Counted from the first letter of the stretch, positions 1 through 5,781 are shown. The stretch: 6,151 nt of DNA from Paracoccaceae bacterium (GCA_012036325.1 JAAUPC010000217.1:1-6151), one strand, 5' to 3'. Translations and numbers: made by a program. Notes: a model not told the origin generated them from the letters alone.

Positions 1-1086
1 CTGAACCCCTCGGCCAGCCACATGTTCTGCAGGCCGGGGGCGGGGCCGACCAGCGGGTTGCCGTCGGGGTGTAGCAGATCGGGCCGTTGTAATCGTCCTT
101 GAGGCCCACGGTTTCCGACGACGGAATCCGGTGGATGAAGGACATGTATTCCTGCTCGATCCGTTCGAGGTCCAGTGGGAACAGGTCCGCGCGGAAGCTA
201 TCGGGGACGCCGTAAGGCCAGCGGGCGGGGGCGCCCTTTTCGTAAGGGCCTAGGATCCAGCCGCCGCGTTCTTCGCGGACGTACCATTGGCGTCGGCATC
301 CCTAAGGACCGGGTGTTGTGGGTTGGACTTCCGCCATTCGACAAGGGCTGGGTCGGGCTCGGTCACGATATACTGGTGTTCGACGACGACGGCGGGGGTC
401 TTGATCCCGAGGAGGCGCGCAGTGCGTTGGGCGTGGTTGCCGGTGGCGGTGACGACATGTTCGGCGGTGATGTCGAAGCGGTCATCGCTGGCGACAAGGT
501 TGCCGCCCTGTTCGACCATGCGGGTGCAGGAGACGATCCATTCGGACCCGGTCCAGCGATAGGCATCGACCTGCACCTTGCGTTCGAATGTGGCCCCGTG
601 TTGCCGCGCGCCTTTGGCCATGGCCTGCGTCACGTCGGCCGGATTGATGTAGCCATCCTGCGGGTGGTAAAGCGCGCCGATCAGGTCTTCGGTCCGGACC
701 AGCGGCCAGCGGTCCTTGATGTCCTTCGGGGTCAGGAATTCGTGGTAGACCCCGGCGGTTTCGGCGACGGAGGAATACAGCATGTATTCGTCCATCCGCT
801 GCTGGTGTTGCGCCATCCGCAGGTTGCCGACGACGTAGAAGCCGGGGTTGAGGCCAGTTTCAGCCTCCAGCCCCTTGTAGAAATCCACGCTGTATTTGTG
901 GATATGGGTCGTGGCGTAGGACATGTTGAACAGGGGCAGAAGGCCCGCGGCGTGCCAGGTGGACCCGGAGGTCAGCTCATCCCGTTCGACGAGCATCGTG
1001 TCCCAGCCTGCCTTGGCAAGGTGATAGGCGATCCCGGTGCCCACTGCGCCGCCGCCGACAACAAGGGCTTTGACATGGGTTTTCAT
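1..1086 (-). CDS. FAD-dependent oxidoreductase, dimethylglycine/sarcosine dehydrogenase-like; C-terminus outside window, two apparent frameshifts
   Basis: The product is the FAD-binding (DAO-fold) half of an enzyme family that oxidatively demethylates N-methyl amino acids. Residues 5-23 form the Rossmann strand and glycine motif (VVGGGAVGTG), with the ribose-binding acid E34 after the second strand. STWHAAGLL at 42-50 contains H45, which matches the His that carries covalent FAD in dimethylglycine and sarcosine dehydrogenases. EHQYIVTE near residue 240 is also family-typical. The open frame stops at 250, but similarity continues after a 1-base shift near 286-288 (WYVREERGGWILGPYEKG) and again after another near 66-69 (GNPLVGPAPGLQNMWLAEGF). 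Restored, about 360 residues lie in the window. Relatives are usually around 800 residues with a C-terminal aminomethyltransferase-like (GcvT) domain, which would lie beyond base 1. The ATG at 1086 has a good Shine-Dalgarno site. The damage could be real decay or sequencing error. The family is clear; the exact substrate is not. Confidence 0.85.
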
Positions 1087-1094
1087 TGGATGCG

Positions 1095-1100
1095 CCTCCT
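1095..1100 (-). promoter_or_regulatory. Ribosome binding site of the FAD oxidoreductase
   Basis: On the minus strand this reads AGGAGG, a perfect Shine-Dalgarno core, 8 bases before the ATG at 1086. It fixes that start codon. Confidence 0.8.
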
Positions 1101-1107
1101 GGCCAAG

Positions 1108-1141
1108 GGTTTGCCCCTATCTGCCAGAGGCGGGGCAAACC
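1108..1141 (-). repeat. 10-bp perfect inverted repeat in the oxidoreductase leader
   Basis: The arms GGTTTGCCCC (1108-1117) and GGGGCAAACC (1132-1141) are exact reverse complements separated by 14 bases. The element ends about 7 bases upstream of the AGGAGG ribosome site of the minus-strand oxidoreductase. It could be a regulator-binding palindrome or a leader hairpin in the mRNA. No T-tract follows, so it does not look like a terminator. It matches no riboswitch class that I recognise. Confidence 0.6.
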
Positions 1142-1179
1142 GGGCAAGTCCACCCGACCTTTGGCATCAGAAAACGACA

Positions 1180-1207
1180 TTGCTGGGGGGAAGCATCCCG
1201 AAAGCAA
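1180..1207. repeat. Interrupted inverted repeat, possible hairpin
   Basis: Outer arms TTGCT (1180-1184) and AGCAA (1203-1207) enclose inner arms GGGA (1188-1191) and TCCC (1196-1199), with a 4-base loop and two symmetric 3-base internal loops. It lies mid-way in the divergent intergenic region. A structure this small can arise by chance in GC-rich DNA, so a role as operator or leader hairpin is only possible. Confidence 0.35.
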
Positions 1208-1387
1208 CGGGAACGGGGAAGGGTCGGTTGCCCCATATGTAACGCTTGGACCTTGTTCAGGTTTCGTAGGCCCCGCTGAAAACATTGTGAACGCTTTCCT
1301 TGCAACCAATGCGGTCGTTGAGTGTTTCCATCCCGTCACAGCTTTGCAGCGCTTTCAGCCCTGCGGGCACATTTACGAAACAACGAC

Positions 1388-1391
1388 AGGA
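1388..1391 (+). promoter_or_regulatory. Ribosome binding site of the PRC-barrel gene
   Basis: AGGA lies 8 bases before the ATG at 1400. It favours that start over an in-frame ATG at 1322, which would place 26 residues with no signal-peptide character ahead of the obvious signal sequence. Confidence 0.6.
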
Positions 1392-1399
1392 TCAAACCC

Positions 1400-2227
1400 A
1401 TGAAAACGATCATTGCTTCTTCCGTGCTGGCGCTTGCGGCCGCCTCGGCTGGCTTTGCGCAGGACGCGCGCCCGCTTTACCTTGAAGGCGTTGAAAACGG
1501 CGTGCGCGCGTCGGACTTCATCGGCAAGCGCGTCTATGTCACCGAAGCCGACACCACCGGCATGTCGGACACCGCGATGGCGGATGCCGATGCAAACTGG
1601 CAGGACGCAGGCGAAATCAGCGACATGATGATCAGCCTTTCGGGCGATACCGAGGTTGTGCTGGTTGATTTCGGCGGCTTCCTGGGGATTGGCGAAAAGA
1701 CGGTTGCCCTGGACATGCAGCAGCTGGCGCTGGTGCCGGATGCCGACAGCCCGGACGACTATTTCATCGTCTTCAAGGGCACCAATGCCGAGCTTGAAAG
1801 TGCACCGGCCTTCAACCCGGACATGGTCTTCGCGGCGGCTGATGCCACGATGCCGGCCGACACTGCAACCGATGCCACCACGGCACCGGCAGCGGCTCCC
1901 GCCACCGACATGGCCGAAACCGCACCGATGGCCACGGACGGCATGGTCGACCTGACCACCTATGCCGAGGCCGATCTCATCGGCAAGCGCGTCTACGGTC
2001 CGAACGATGAGGACGTAGGCGAAATCAGCGCCGTGTCGCTGGACGCGGATGGCAAGGTTGCCGGGGCGGTCGTCGATGTGGGCGGCTTCCTTGGGATGGG
2101 CGAGAAAGAGGTCGTCCTGACCTCGGCCATGCTGTCGCTGGTGCCGGGTGTGGACGGGTCGGAGCCGAAGTTCGCGGTGAGCGCCACGCAGGAACAGCTG
2201 GAAACGATGGACACCTACCAGCGCTAA
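1400..2227 (+). CDS. Exported protein with two PRC-barrel domains
   Basis: This is a 275-residue protein. Residues 1-20 form a signal peptide: positive MKT, a hydrophobic Ala/Leu stretch, and cleavage probably after AGFA at A20, giving an acidic periplasmic protein. Two PRC-barrel repeats follow. Repeat 1 runs about 40-130 (IGKRVY at 41, GEIS at 71, VDFGGFLGIGEK near 89-100); repeat 2 runs about 193-272 (IGKRVY at 194, GEIS at 207, VDVGGFLGMGEK). The linker, about 138-190, is rich in Ala, Thr, Pro and Met and is probably unstructured. PRC-barrels are small beta-barrel adaptor folds found in photosynthetic reaction centre H subunits, in RimM and in many stress-related alphaproteobacterial envelope proteins. 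No enzyme residues are apparent and the specific role is unknown. Repeat 1 has a 17-residue insertion relative to repeat 2. The gene stands alone, divergent from the oxidoreductase and convergent with tetR. The start was chosen for its signal peptide and ribosome site. Confidence 0.9.
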   Translation: MKTIIASSVLALAAASAGFAQDARPLYLEGVENGVRASDFIGKRVYVTEADTTGMSDTAMADADANWQDAGEISDMMISLSGDTEVVLVDFGGFLGIGEKTVALDMQQLALVPDADSPDDYFIVFKGTNAELESAPAFNPDMVFAAADATMPADTATDATTAPAAAPATDMAETAPMATDGMVDLTTYAEADLIGKRVYGPNDEDVGEISAVSLDADGKVAGAVVDVGGFLGMGEKEVVLTSAMLSLVPGVDGSEPKFAVSATQEQLETMDTYQR

Positions 2228-2268
2228 GCGGAGCCGGTGGCCTGACAATGGCCATGGTTGAACAAACC

Positions 2269-2302
2269 GGGCAGCCCGCTTTCCAGCGGGCTGCCCTTTC
2301 TT
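2269..2302. terminator. Strong intrinsic terminator between converging genes
   Basis: A perfect 12-bp GC-rich stem (2269-2280 with 2285-2296) closes a TTCC loop and is followed on the plus strand by TTTCTT. It lies 41 bases after the PRC-barrel stop codon and touches the stop codon of the minus-strand TetR gene at 2302-2304, so it probably ends both transcripts. On the minus strand the stem is followed by GGTTTGTT, a weaker T-tract. Confidence 0.88.
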
Positions 2303-2913
2303 CAGCGCATCAGTCTGGCCAGGCTTGCGGTCTGCGCGTCGCTGGTGCGGTGCAGGTCGGCCAGCGGCATGGCGTCCTGCTTCACGAATTCGATGAACAT
2401 CTGGTTCAGCGTGTTGAAGACGATCTGGCCAAAGACCCGCGCGTCAAGGTCAGGCCGGGCCAGGCCGCGCGCTTGCAGGGCGGCGATCAGGTCGCAGACC
2501 TGGGCCGAGAGCATCGCGTCAAGTTCGGTGTAGCGCTGGGAAAAGGGCGTGCCGGGGGCTTCGATGGAAAAGGCCATCGCCTTGCGCCACATCTCTTTCG
2601 AGAGGTAATGCAGGGAATGGTCATAGTAGAGGCGGATCAGGCTGCCCAAAGCCTGGCCCGTATCCGGCGGGGGGGTGGTGACCAGGCTGTGCCCGGCGGC
2701 GACCACCTCTTCCACCTCCATCGACACGATGGCGAGGAGGAGATCGCCCTTGGTGGAGAAGTAGTTGTAGCAGGTCCCGGCGCTGACTTCAGCGGCGGCG
2801 GCGATATCCTCGATCCGGACCGCGTCATAGCCTTGCGCACGAAACAGGTGCGAGGCGGCATCAAGGATGCGCCCGGTCCGATCAGCCTTCTGTCTTTCGC
2901 GCAAGCCCGTCAT
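2302..2913 (-). CDS. TetR/AcrR-family transcriptional regulator
   Basis: This is a 203-residue one-component regulator. Residues about 10-58 form the TetR DNA-binding domain: the helix RILDAASHLFRAQGYDAV, then the helix-turn-helix IEDIAAAAEVSAGTCYNYF (34-52), with recognition helix near 44-49 and the typical YFSTKGDLL close. The rest is the variable, mostly helical domain for ligand binding and dimerisation; its ligand cannot be read from sequence. The ATG at 2913 was chosen. The frame can extend to a TTG at 2952, but that start lacks a ribosome site and would put the candidate operator inside the gene. The ATG itself has only a weak GAGA upstream. The gene is divergent from the importer operon across about 90 bases containing palindromes. 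Repression of itself and of the importer, relieved by the transported substrate or a product, is the likely arrangement but is inferred. Confidence 0.9.
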   Translation of the reverse strand: MTGLRERQKADRTGRILDAASHLFRAQGYDAVRIEDIAAAAEVSAGTCYNYFSTKGDLLLAIVSMEVEEVVAAGHSLVTTPPPDTGQALGSLIRLYYDHSLHYLSKEMWRKAMAFSIEAPGTPFSQRYTELDAMLSAQVCDLIAALQARGLARPDLDARVFGQIVFNTLNQMFIEFVKQDAMPLADLHRTSDAQTASLARLMR

Positions 2914-2920
2914 CGCGTTC

Positions 2921-2940
2921 TCAAATCGCCCATTATTTGA
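2921..2940. promoter_or_regulatory. Candidate TetR operator, TCAAAT-N8-ATTTGA
   Basis: This is a perfect 6-bp inverted repeat with an 8-base spacer. It sits 8 bases upstream of the tetR ATG and about 63 bases upstream of the importer start. A third half-site, TCAAA at 2949-2953, pairs with TTTGA at 2936-2940, again across 8 bases. TetR proteins bind such dyads as dimers, often two dimers per site. Assignment to this regulator rests on position and symmetry only. Confidence 0.55.
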
Positions 2941-2989
2941 TGTTGACTTCAAAAATGAACGAACTCAATCTTTTTTCCAAGCGCCCATC

Positions 2990-2995
2990 GAGAGG
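2990..2995 (+). promoter_or_regulatory. Ribosome binding site for the ATG at 3004
   Basis: GAGAGG lies 8 bases before the ATG at 3004. A rival site, GGAG at 3006-3009, lies 6 bases before an in-frame ATG at 3016. Both starts give a workable signal peptide, so the choice between them is open. Confidence 0.45.
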
Positions 2996-3003
2996 CCCCC
3001 AAC

Positions 3004-4056
3004 ATGGAGAAGAGAATGACCCGCACGCTTTCTGCCATTGCCCTTCTGCTGACCGCCACCCCCGGCCTTGCGCAAGAGTTGAACGCGCTGGTCTGGTGCG
3101 ACCACACCGACCCGGCGCTGATTGCCCCGTTTGAAGAAAAGTTCGGGGTGAAGGTGAACCTGAAGGAATATGAAGGCACGGCGGCCGGGCTGGCCATTCT
3201 GGAGCAGTCGCAGCCCGGCGACTGGGACGTGCTGGTGATTGACGCGGTCGATGTGAAGCGCGCGGTTGAGGGCGGTCATCTGGCGGAGATCCCGGCGGAC
3301 AAGCTGCCGACCGCGGATTTCTTCCCGGAACTGGTGATGGCTGAGAACAACACGGTGGACGGCAAGACCTATGCCGTGACGGAGAAGTTTGGCTACAACA
3401 CCATTTCCTATGACAAGTCCAAGGTCGACCCTGCCGACATGGCGGATATGGCGACGCTGACCAGCGGCAAGTATGACGGGCGGATCGGGATCTATGACTA
3501 CTATCTGCCGGTGCTGGGGCTGGTGGCCTTGGGTCAGGGGATCAACACCTCCGATATCAGCGCTGACAATCTGGGGTCGCTGAAGGACCCGCTGATGGCG
3601 CTGCGGGCGGCATCCAAGCAGGTGGCGGATGTGGTGTCGGCCCAGACGGCGCTGGCGACGGGGGAAGTGGATATAATCGTCGGCGGGGGTGAATGGCTGA
3701 CGGCGGTGCTGGCGGCAGAGAACCCGAACCTCGACTGGACGATTCCCACCCAAGGGGCGCTGCGTTGGGCTCAGTCGATTGGAGTCGTGGCAGGGTCCAC
3801 GCAGCCGGACCTTGCGCTGGAGTTCGTCAGTTACATCGTCTCGCCGGAGGGGCAGGCGCGGCTGGCGACGTCCTCTTGCTATTGGGGCATGCCGGCGAAC
3901 GCCAAGGCCGGCGACGCGCTGACGCCAGAGCAAAAGGCGGTCCTGCGGTGGGACCAGCAGCCGGACTTCCTGGCCCGGGCGCAGTTGTATCCGATCCCGG
4001 ATGCCGCCCTTGATACCGCGATGCAGGACCTGTGGACCGAAATGCTCGCGCAGTAA
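3004..4056 (+). CDS. PotD-like periplasmic substrate-binding protein of an ABC importer
   Basis: This is a 350-residue soluble binding protein, close to the usual PotD length. Residues 1-23 form a signal peptide ending PGLA before QE; no lipobox is present, so the protein should be free in the periplasm. The fold signature of the spermidine/putrescine class is visible: an early VWCDHTDPALIAPFEEKFGVKV segment, a DWDVLVID strand near 75, FGYNTISYDKSKVD near 126-139, GGGEWL in the second lobe, and GALRWAQSIGVVAGS followed by a helix ending SPEGQARLA. The aromatic residues W31, Y144-region tyrosines and the second-lobe tryptophans are plausible pocket residues. The WLD motif of E. coli PotD reads WAQ here, so an acidic residue that recognises polyamine is apparently missing. 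The protein has only two cysteines, C32 and C292. It is the first gene of the operon, and permease 1 begins 9 bases after its stop. The substrate is not determinable; it could be an amine other than a polyamine. Confidence 0.88.
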   Translation: MEKRMTRTLSAIALLLTATPGLAQELNALVWCDHTDPALIAPFEEKFGVKVNLKEYEGTAAGLAILEQSQPGDWDVLVIDAVDVKRAVEGGHLAEIPADKLPTADFFPELVMAENNTVDGKTYAVTEKFGYNTISYDKSKVDPADMADMATLTSGKYDGRIGIYDYYLPVLGLVALGQGINTSDISADNLGSLKDPLMALRAASKQVADVVSAQTALATGEVDIIVGGGEWLTAVLAAENPNLDWTIPTQGALRWAQSIGVVAGSTQPDLALEFVSYIVSPEGQARLATSSCYWGMPANAKAGDALTPEQKAVLRWDQQPDFLARAQLYPIPDAALDTAMQDLWTEMLAQ

Positions 4057-4065
4057 GTCCGGACA

Positions 4066-4920
4066 GTGAGCCTTGCCGCAAAAGACCGCCGTCTGGGCTG
4101 GGGCCTGATCGCCCCGGCGCTGATCTGGACGGCGGCTTTCTTCATCCTGCCGTTTCTGGCGATGCTTGCCCTGTCCTTCGCCACGATGGACGGGCGCGAG
4201 GTGGTGCGGGGGTTTGATCCCGGTAACTACGTCCGCATTTTCACCGATCCCACAATGCTGGGCGCGCTGGGGAACAGTCTTGAGATCACGGTTGTGGTGA
4301 CGGTGATCTCGGTCCTGCTGGCCTACCCTTTGGCCGCGATCATCGCCTTTCGGGTGCCCGCGCAGTGGCAAAGGCTGGCGCTGCTCATGGCCGTGCTGCC
4401 GTTCTGGACGTCCTATGTCGTGCGGTCCTACTCATGGCTTCTGGTGCTTGGTCAGAACGGGGTGGTGAACAAGGCGCTCATGGGGTTGGGGGTGATGGCC
4501 GAGCCGTTGGAGATTGCGTCCACCCGCGCCGCCACAGTGATCGGCTTCGTGCATTTCTTTGTCATGCTGCTGACGCTGACGATCTATGCCAACCTGATCC
4601 AGCTGCCCCCCAACTATGCCCGGGCCGCGCAGGACCTGGGGGCCAGCCGCTGGCAGACCTTCACCCATGTCATCCTGCCCCTGACCCTGCCGGGGGTGGT
4701 GACCGGGGCGTTTCTGACGTTCGTTCTGTGCATCGGCGACTACATCACGCCGCAAATTTTGGGGGGGAATGCGGAGCTGACCCTGCCGCAGCTGATCATG
4801 CTGCAACTGGGGCGGAGCGGGAATTTTCCTTTGGCCTCGGCGCTGAGCGTGGTGCTGATGGCGGTGGTGACGCTGGCCTATTTCGCATCGAGCCGCTGGT
4901 TGCGGCTGGACCGGGTATAA
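4066..4920 (+). CDS. ABC importer permease 1, PotB-like
   Basis: This 284-residue inner-membrane protein has about six membrane spans, near residues 14-36, 74-95, 104-128, 155-177, 211-232 and 256-275. The cytoplasmic EAA loop, which couples permease to ATPase, is clear at 185-210 (ARAAQDLGA, then ILP and a Gly). It would form a heterodimer with the downstream permease. The start is GTG, 9 bases after the binding-protein stop, preceded only by a weak purine-containing stretch, so translation may depend on coupling to the upstream gene. The next permease does not follow tightly: there is a gap of about 90 bases holding a large palindrome. Confidence 0.9.
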   Translation: MSLAAKDRRLGWGLIAPALIWTAAFFILPFLAMLALSFATMDGREVVRGFDPGNYVRIFTDPTMLGALGNSLEITVVVTVISVLLAYPLAAIIAFRVPAQWQRLALLMAVLPFWTSYVVRSYSWLLVLGQNGVVNKALMGLGVMAEPLEIASTRAATVIGFVHFFVMLLTLTIYANLIQLPPNYARAAQDLGASRWQTFTHVILPLTLPGVVTGAFLTFVLCIGDYITPQILGGNAELTLPQLIMLQLGRSGNFPLASALSVVLMAVVTLAYFASSRWLRLDRV

Positions 4921-4931
4921 CCATGCGGGTG

Positions 4932-4979
4932 GCACGATTTTTCTGCGAAAATCGCCGAATTTTCGCAGAAAATTCGTGC
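4932..4979. repeat. AT-rich nested palindrome inside the importer operon
   Basis: The arms 4932-4952 and 4959-4979 are 21 bases each and pair with one mismatch (4938 against 4973), around a 6-base loop CGCCGA. Each arm contains its own dyad: TTTTC-TGC-GAAAA at 4939-4951 and TTTTC-GCA-GAAAA at 4960-4972. No T-tract follows, so it is not a standard intrinsic terminator. It lies between the two permease genes, where a hairpin in the mRNA could protect or stop RNA degradation and set the ratio of upstream to downstream products. It may also be one copy of a dispersed repeat family; only one copy is present here. Confidence 0.85.
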
Positions 4980-4995
4980 GTGGAAGTGTCCACTT
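4980..4995 (+). repeat. Small overlapping inverted repeats before permease 2
   Basis: GTGGA/TCCAC (4980-4984, 4989-4993) and AAGTG/CACTT (4984-4988, 4991-4995) overlap and cannot form together. They follow directly after the large palindrome and end 18 bases before the chosen start of permease 2. They may affect access of ribosomes, but structures this short can occur by chance. Confidence 0.3.
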
Positions 4996-5013
4996 GCCAT
5001 GGGGACAGGCCTG

Positions 5014-5781
5014 ATGCGTGTCCTCTCTTTCCTCTATCTGGCGCTGGCCTATGCATTCGTCTTCCTGCCGGTTGTCGTGTTGGTGGTGTTCAGCTTTCAG
5101 GATGGCCGCCTTCCGGTGCCGCCTTTCAAGGGCGTGACGCTGGACTGGTACGCCAAGGTCCTTGGCGACGGTGATCTGATGGCCGCGCTGGTGAATTCGC
5201 TCCTCGTGGCGGTGGTGTCGTCGCTGGTGGCGTTGACCCTTGGGTTTCTGGCCGCCCACGCGTTGGCCCGGGTCCGGCTTCCGGGGTTAGTGCTGATGCG
5301 CGGTGTCCTGATCGCGCCGATGACGGTGAGTTACCTGATCATCGCGCTTGGCCTTCTGACGGTGTTCAACAGCCTTGGCATCCGACCGTCGCTTTGGGCG
5401 ACGGGGATCGGCCATGTCGTCATCAACCTGCCCCTGTGCTTTGCTATTGCTTACGCCGCGATGGGCGACCATCAGAAAGCCGCCGAACGCGCCGCGCGGG
5501 ACCTTGGGGCGGCCGAGTGGCAGGTGCTGGCGCTGGTCTCGGCCCCCATGCTGACGGCGCCGTTGGCGGCGGCGTTCTTCCTGTCGGTGACGTTCTCTTG
5601 GGATGAGTTCATCATCGCCTTCCTCCTCACCCGCTTTGACGTCACCCTGCCGGTCGAGATCTGGTCGATGCTGAAATCCGGCCTGTCGCCCGCCACCAAT
5701 GCCGTGGGGTCGCTGGTGTTCCTTGTGTCGGTCACCCTTGTGATCCTTCTAGAAATCCTCGTGTTCCGGAGGGCGAAATGA
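5014..5781 (+). CDS. ABC importer permease 2, PotC-like
   Basis: This 255-residue inner-membrane protein has several hydrophobic spans, beginning with LSFLYLALAYAFVFLPVVVLVVFSF at the N-terminus and ending with SLVFLVSVTLVILLEILVF. The EAA coupling loop lies near residues 155-185 (ERAARDLGA, then a Pro-containing stretch). It is the partner of permease 1. The ATG at 5014 was chosen because GGGGA (5001-5005) lies 8 bases before it and the protein then begins MRVLSFLY, as expected for PotC-type permeases. An in-frame ATG at 4999 would add five residues (MGTGL) but has a poorly spaced GGAAG upstream. The stop codon overlaps the ATPase start as ATGA, which suggests translational coupling. Confidence 0.9.
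   Translation: MRVLSFLYLALAYAFVFLPVVVLVVFSFQDGRLPVPPFKGVTLDWYAKVLGDGDLMAALVNSLLVAVVSSLVALTLGFLAAHALARVRLPGLVLMRGVLIAPMTVSYLIIALGLLTVFNSLGIRPSLWATGIGHVVINLPLCFAIAYAAMGDHQKAAERAARDLGAAEWQVLALVSAPMLTAPLAAAFFLSVTFSWDEFIIAFLLTRFDVTLPVEIWSMLKSGLSPATNAVGSLVFLVSVTLVILLEILVFRRAK
5768..5773 (+). promoter_or_regulatory. Ribosome binding site of the ATPase gene
   Basis: GGAGGG lies inside the end of the permease 2 gene, 4 bases before the ATG at 5778. It supports that start and the ATGA overlap. Confidence 0.75.

Larger units (their letters stand above)
1087..1399. other. Divergent intergenic region between the oxidoreductase and PRC-barrel genes
   Basis: These 313 bases separate two genes that point away from each other, so both promoters should lie here. 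Two inverted repeats are visible (1108-1141 and 1180-1207, listed separately), as is a ribosome site at each end. No convincing -35/-10 pair was found on either strand, and no extended general-stress (EcfG-type GGAAC...CGTT) promoter with correct spacing. Short frames running through this region have no recognisable protein character. The rest looks like plain intergenic sequence. Confidence 0.6.
2914..3003. promoter_or_regulatory. Divergent control region between the TetR gene and the importer operon
   Basis: This 90-base stretch is clearly richer in A and T than the flanking genes and separates two outward-facing starts. It holds the half-site cluster at 2921-2953, a TTGACT at 2943-2948 that could serve as a -35 box for the importer, and a T-run at 2971-2976. 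No good -10 box stands at the expected distance from TTGACT (CAATCT at 2966-2971 is a poor match), so the promoter call is weak while the regulatory role of the region is likely. Confidence 0.55.

Noticed and set aside
60..291. The two frame changes as programmed frameshifting
   Set aside because: No slippery heptamer with a following structure was seen, and two shifts in one conserved domain are better explained by error or decay.
175..1242. Long plus-strand open frame opposite the FAD oxidoreductase
   Set aside because: It is antisense to a clearly recognisable enzyme and consists of biased Gly/Arg/Val/Asp sequence with no family character; it arises from GC-rich codon structure.
1087..1399. 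A riboswitch in the oxidoreductase or PRC-barrel leader
   Set aside because: No conserved core of a glycine, SAM, SAH or other class that I can recognise was seen; only simple hairpins are present.
2248..2940. Plus-strand open frame opposite tetR
   Set aside because: It covers the terminator and the TetR gene; the opposite strand has a full TetR helix-turn-helix.
2302..2952. TTG at 2952 as the start of the TetR gene
   Set aside because: No ribosome site precedes it, and it would add 13 low-character residues encoded by the palindromic operator region.
2965..4371. 468-codon minus-strand open frame across the binding-protein and permease 1 genes
   Set aside because: It is His/Arg/Gln-rich antisense sequence, spans two real genes and their junction, and lacks any recognisable domain.
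4932..4979. The large palindrome as an intrinsic terminator
   Set aside because: No T-tract follows the stem on either strand, and the operon continues with the genes it needs (permease 2 and ATPase).
4365..5174. Plus-strand open frame running through permease 1, the palindrome and permease 2
   Set aside because: Out of frame with both permeases, which show clear EAA loops; the product is Ala/Gly/Arg-rich without membrane spans.
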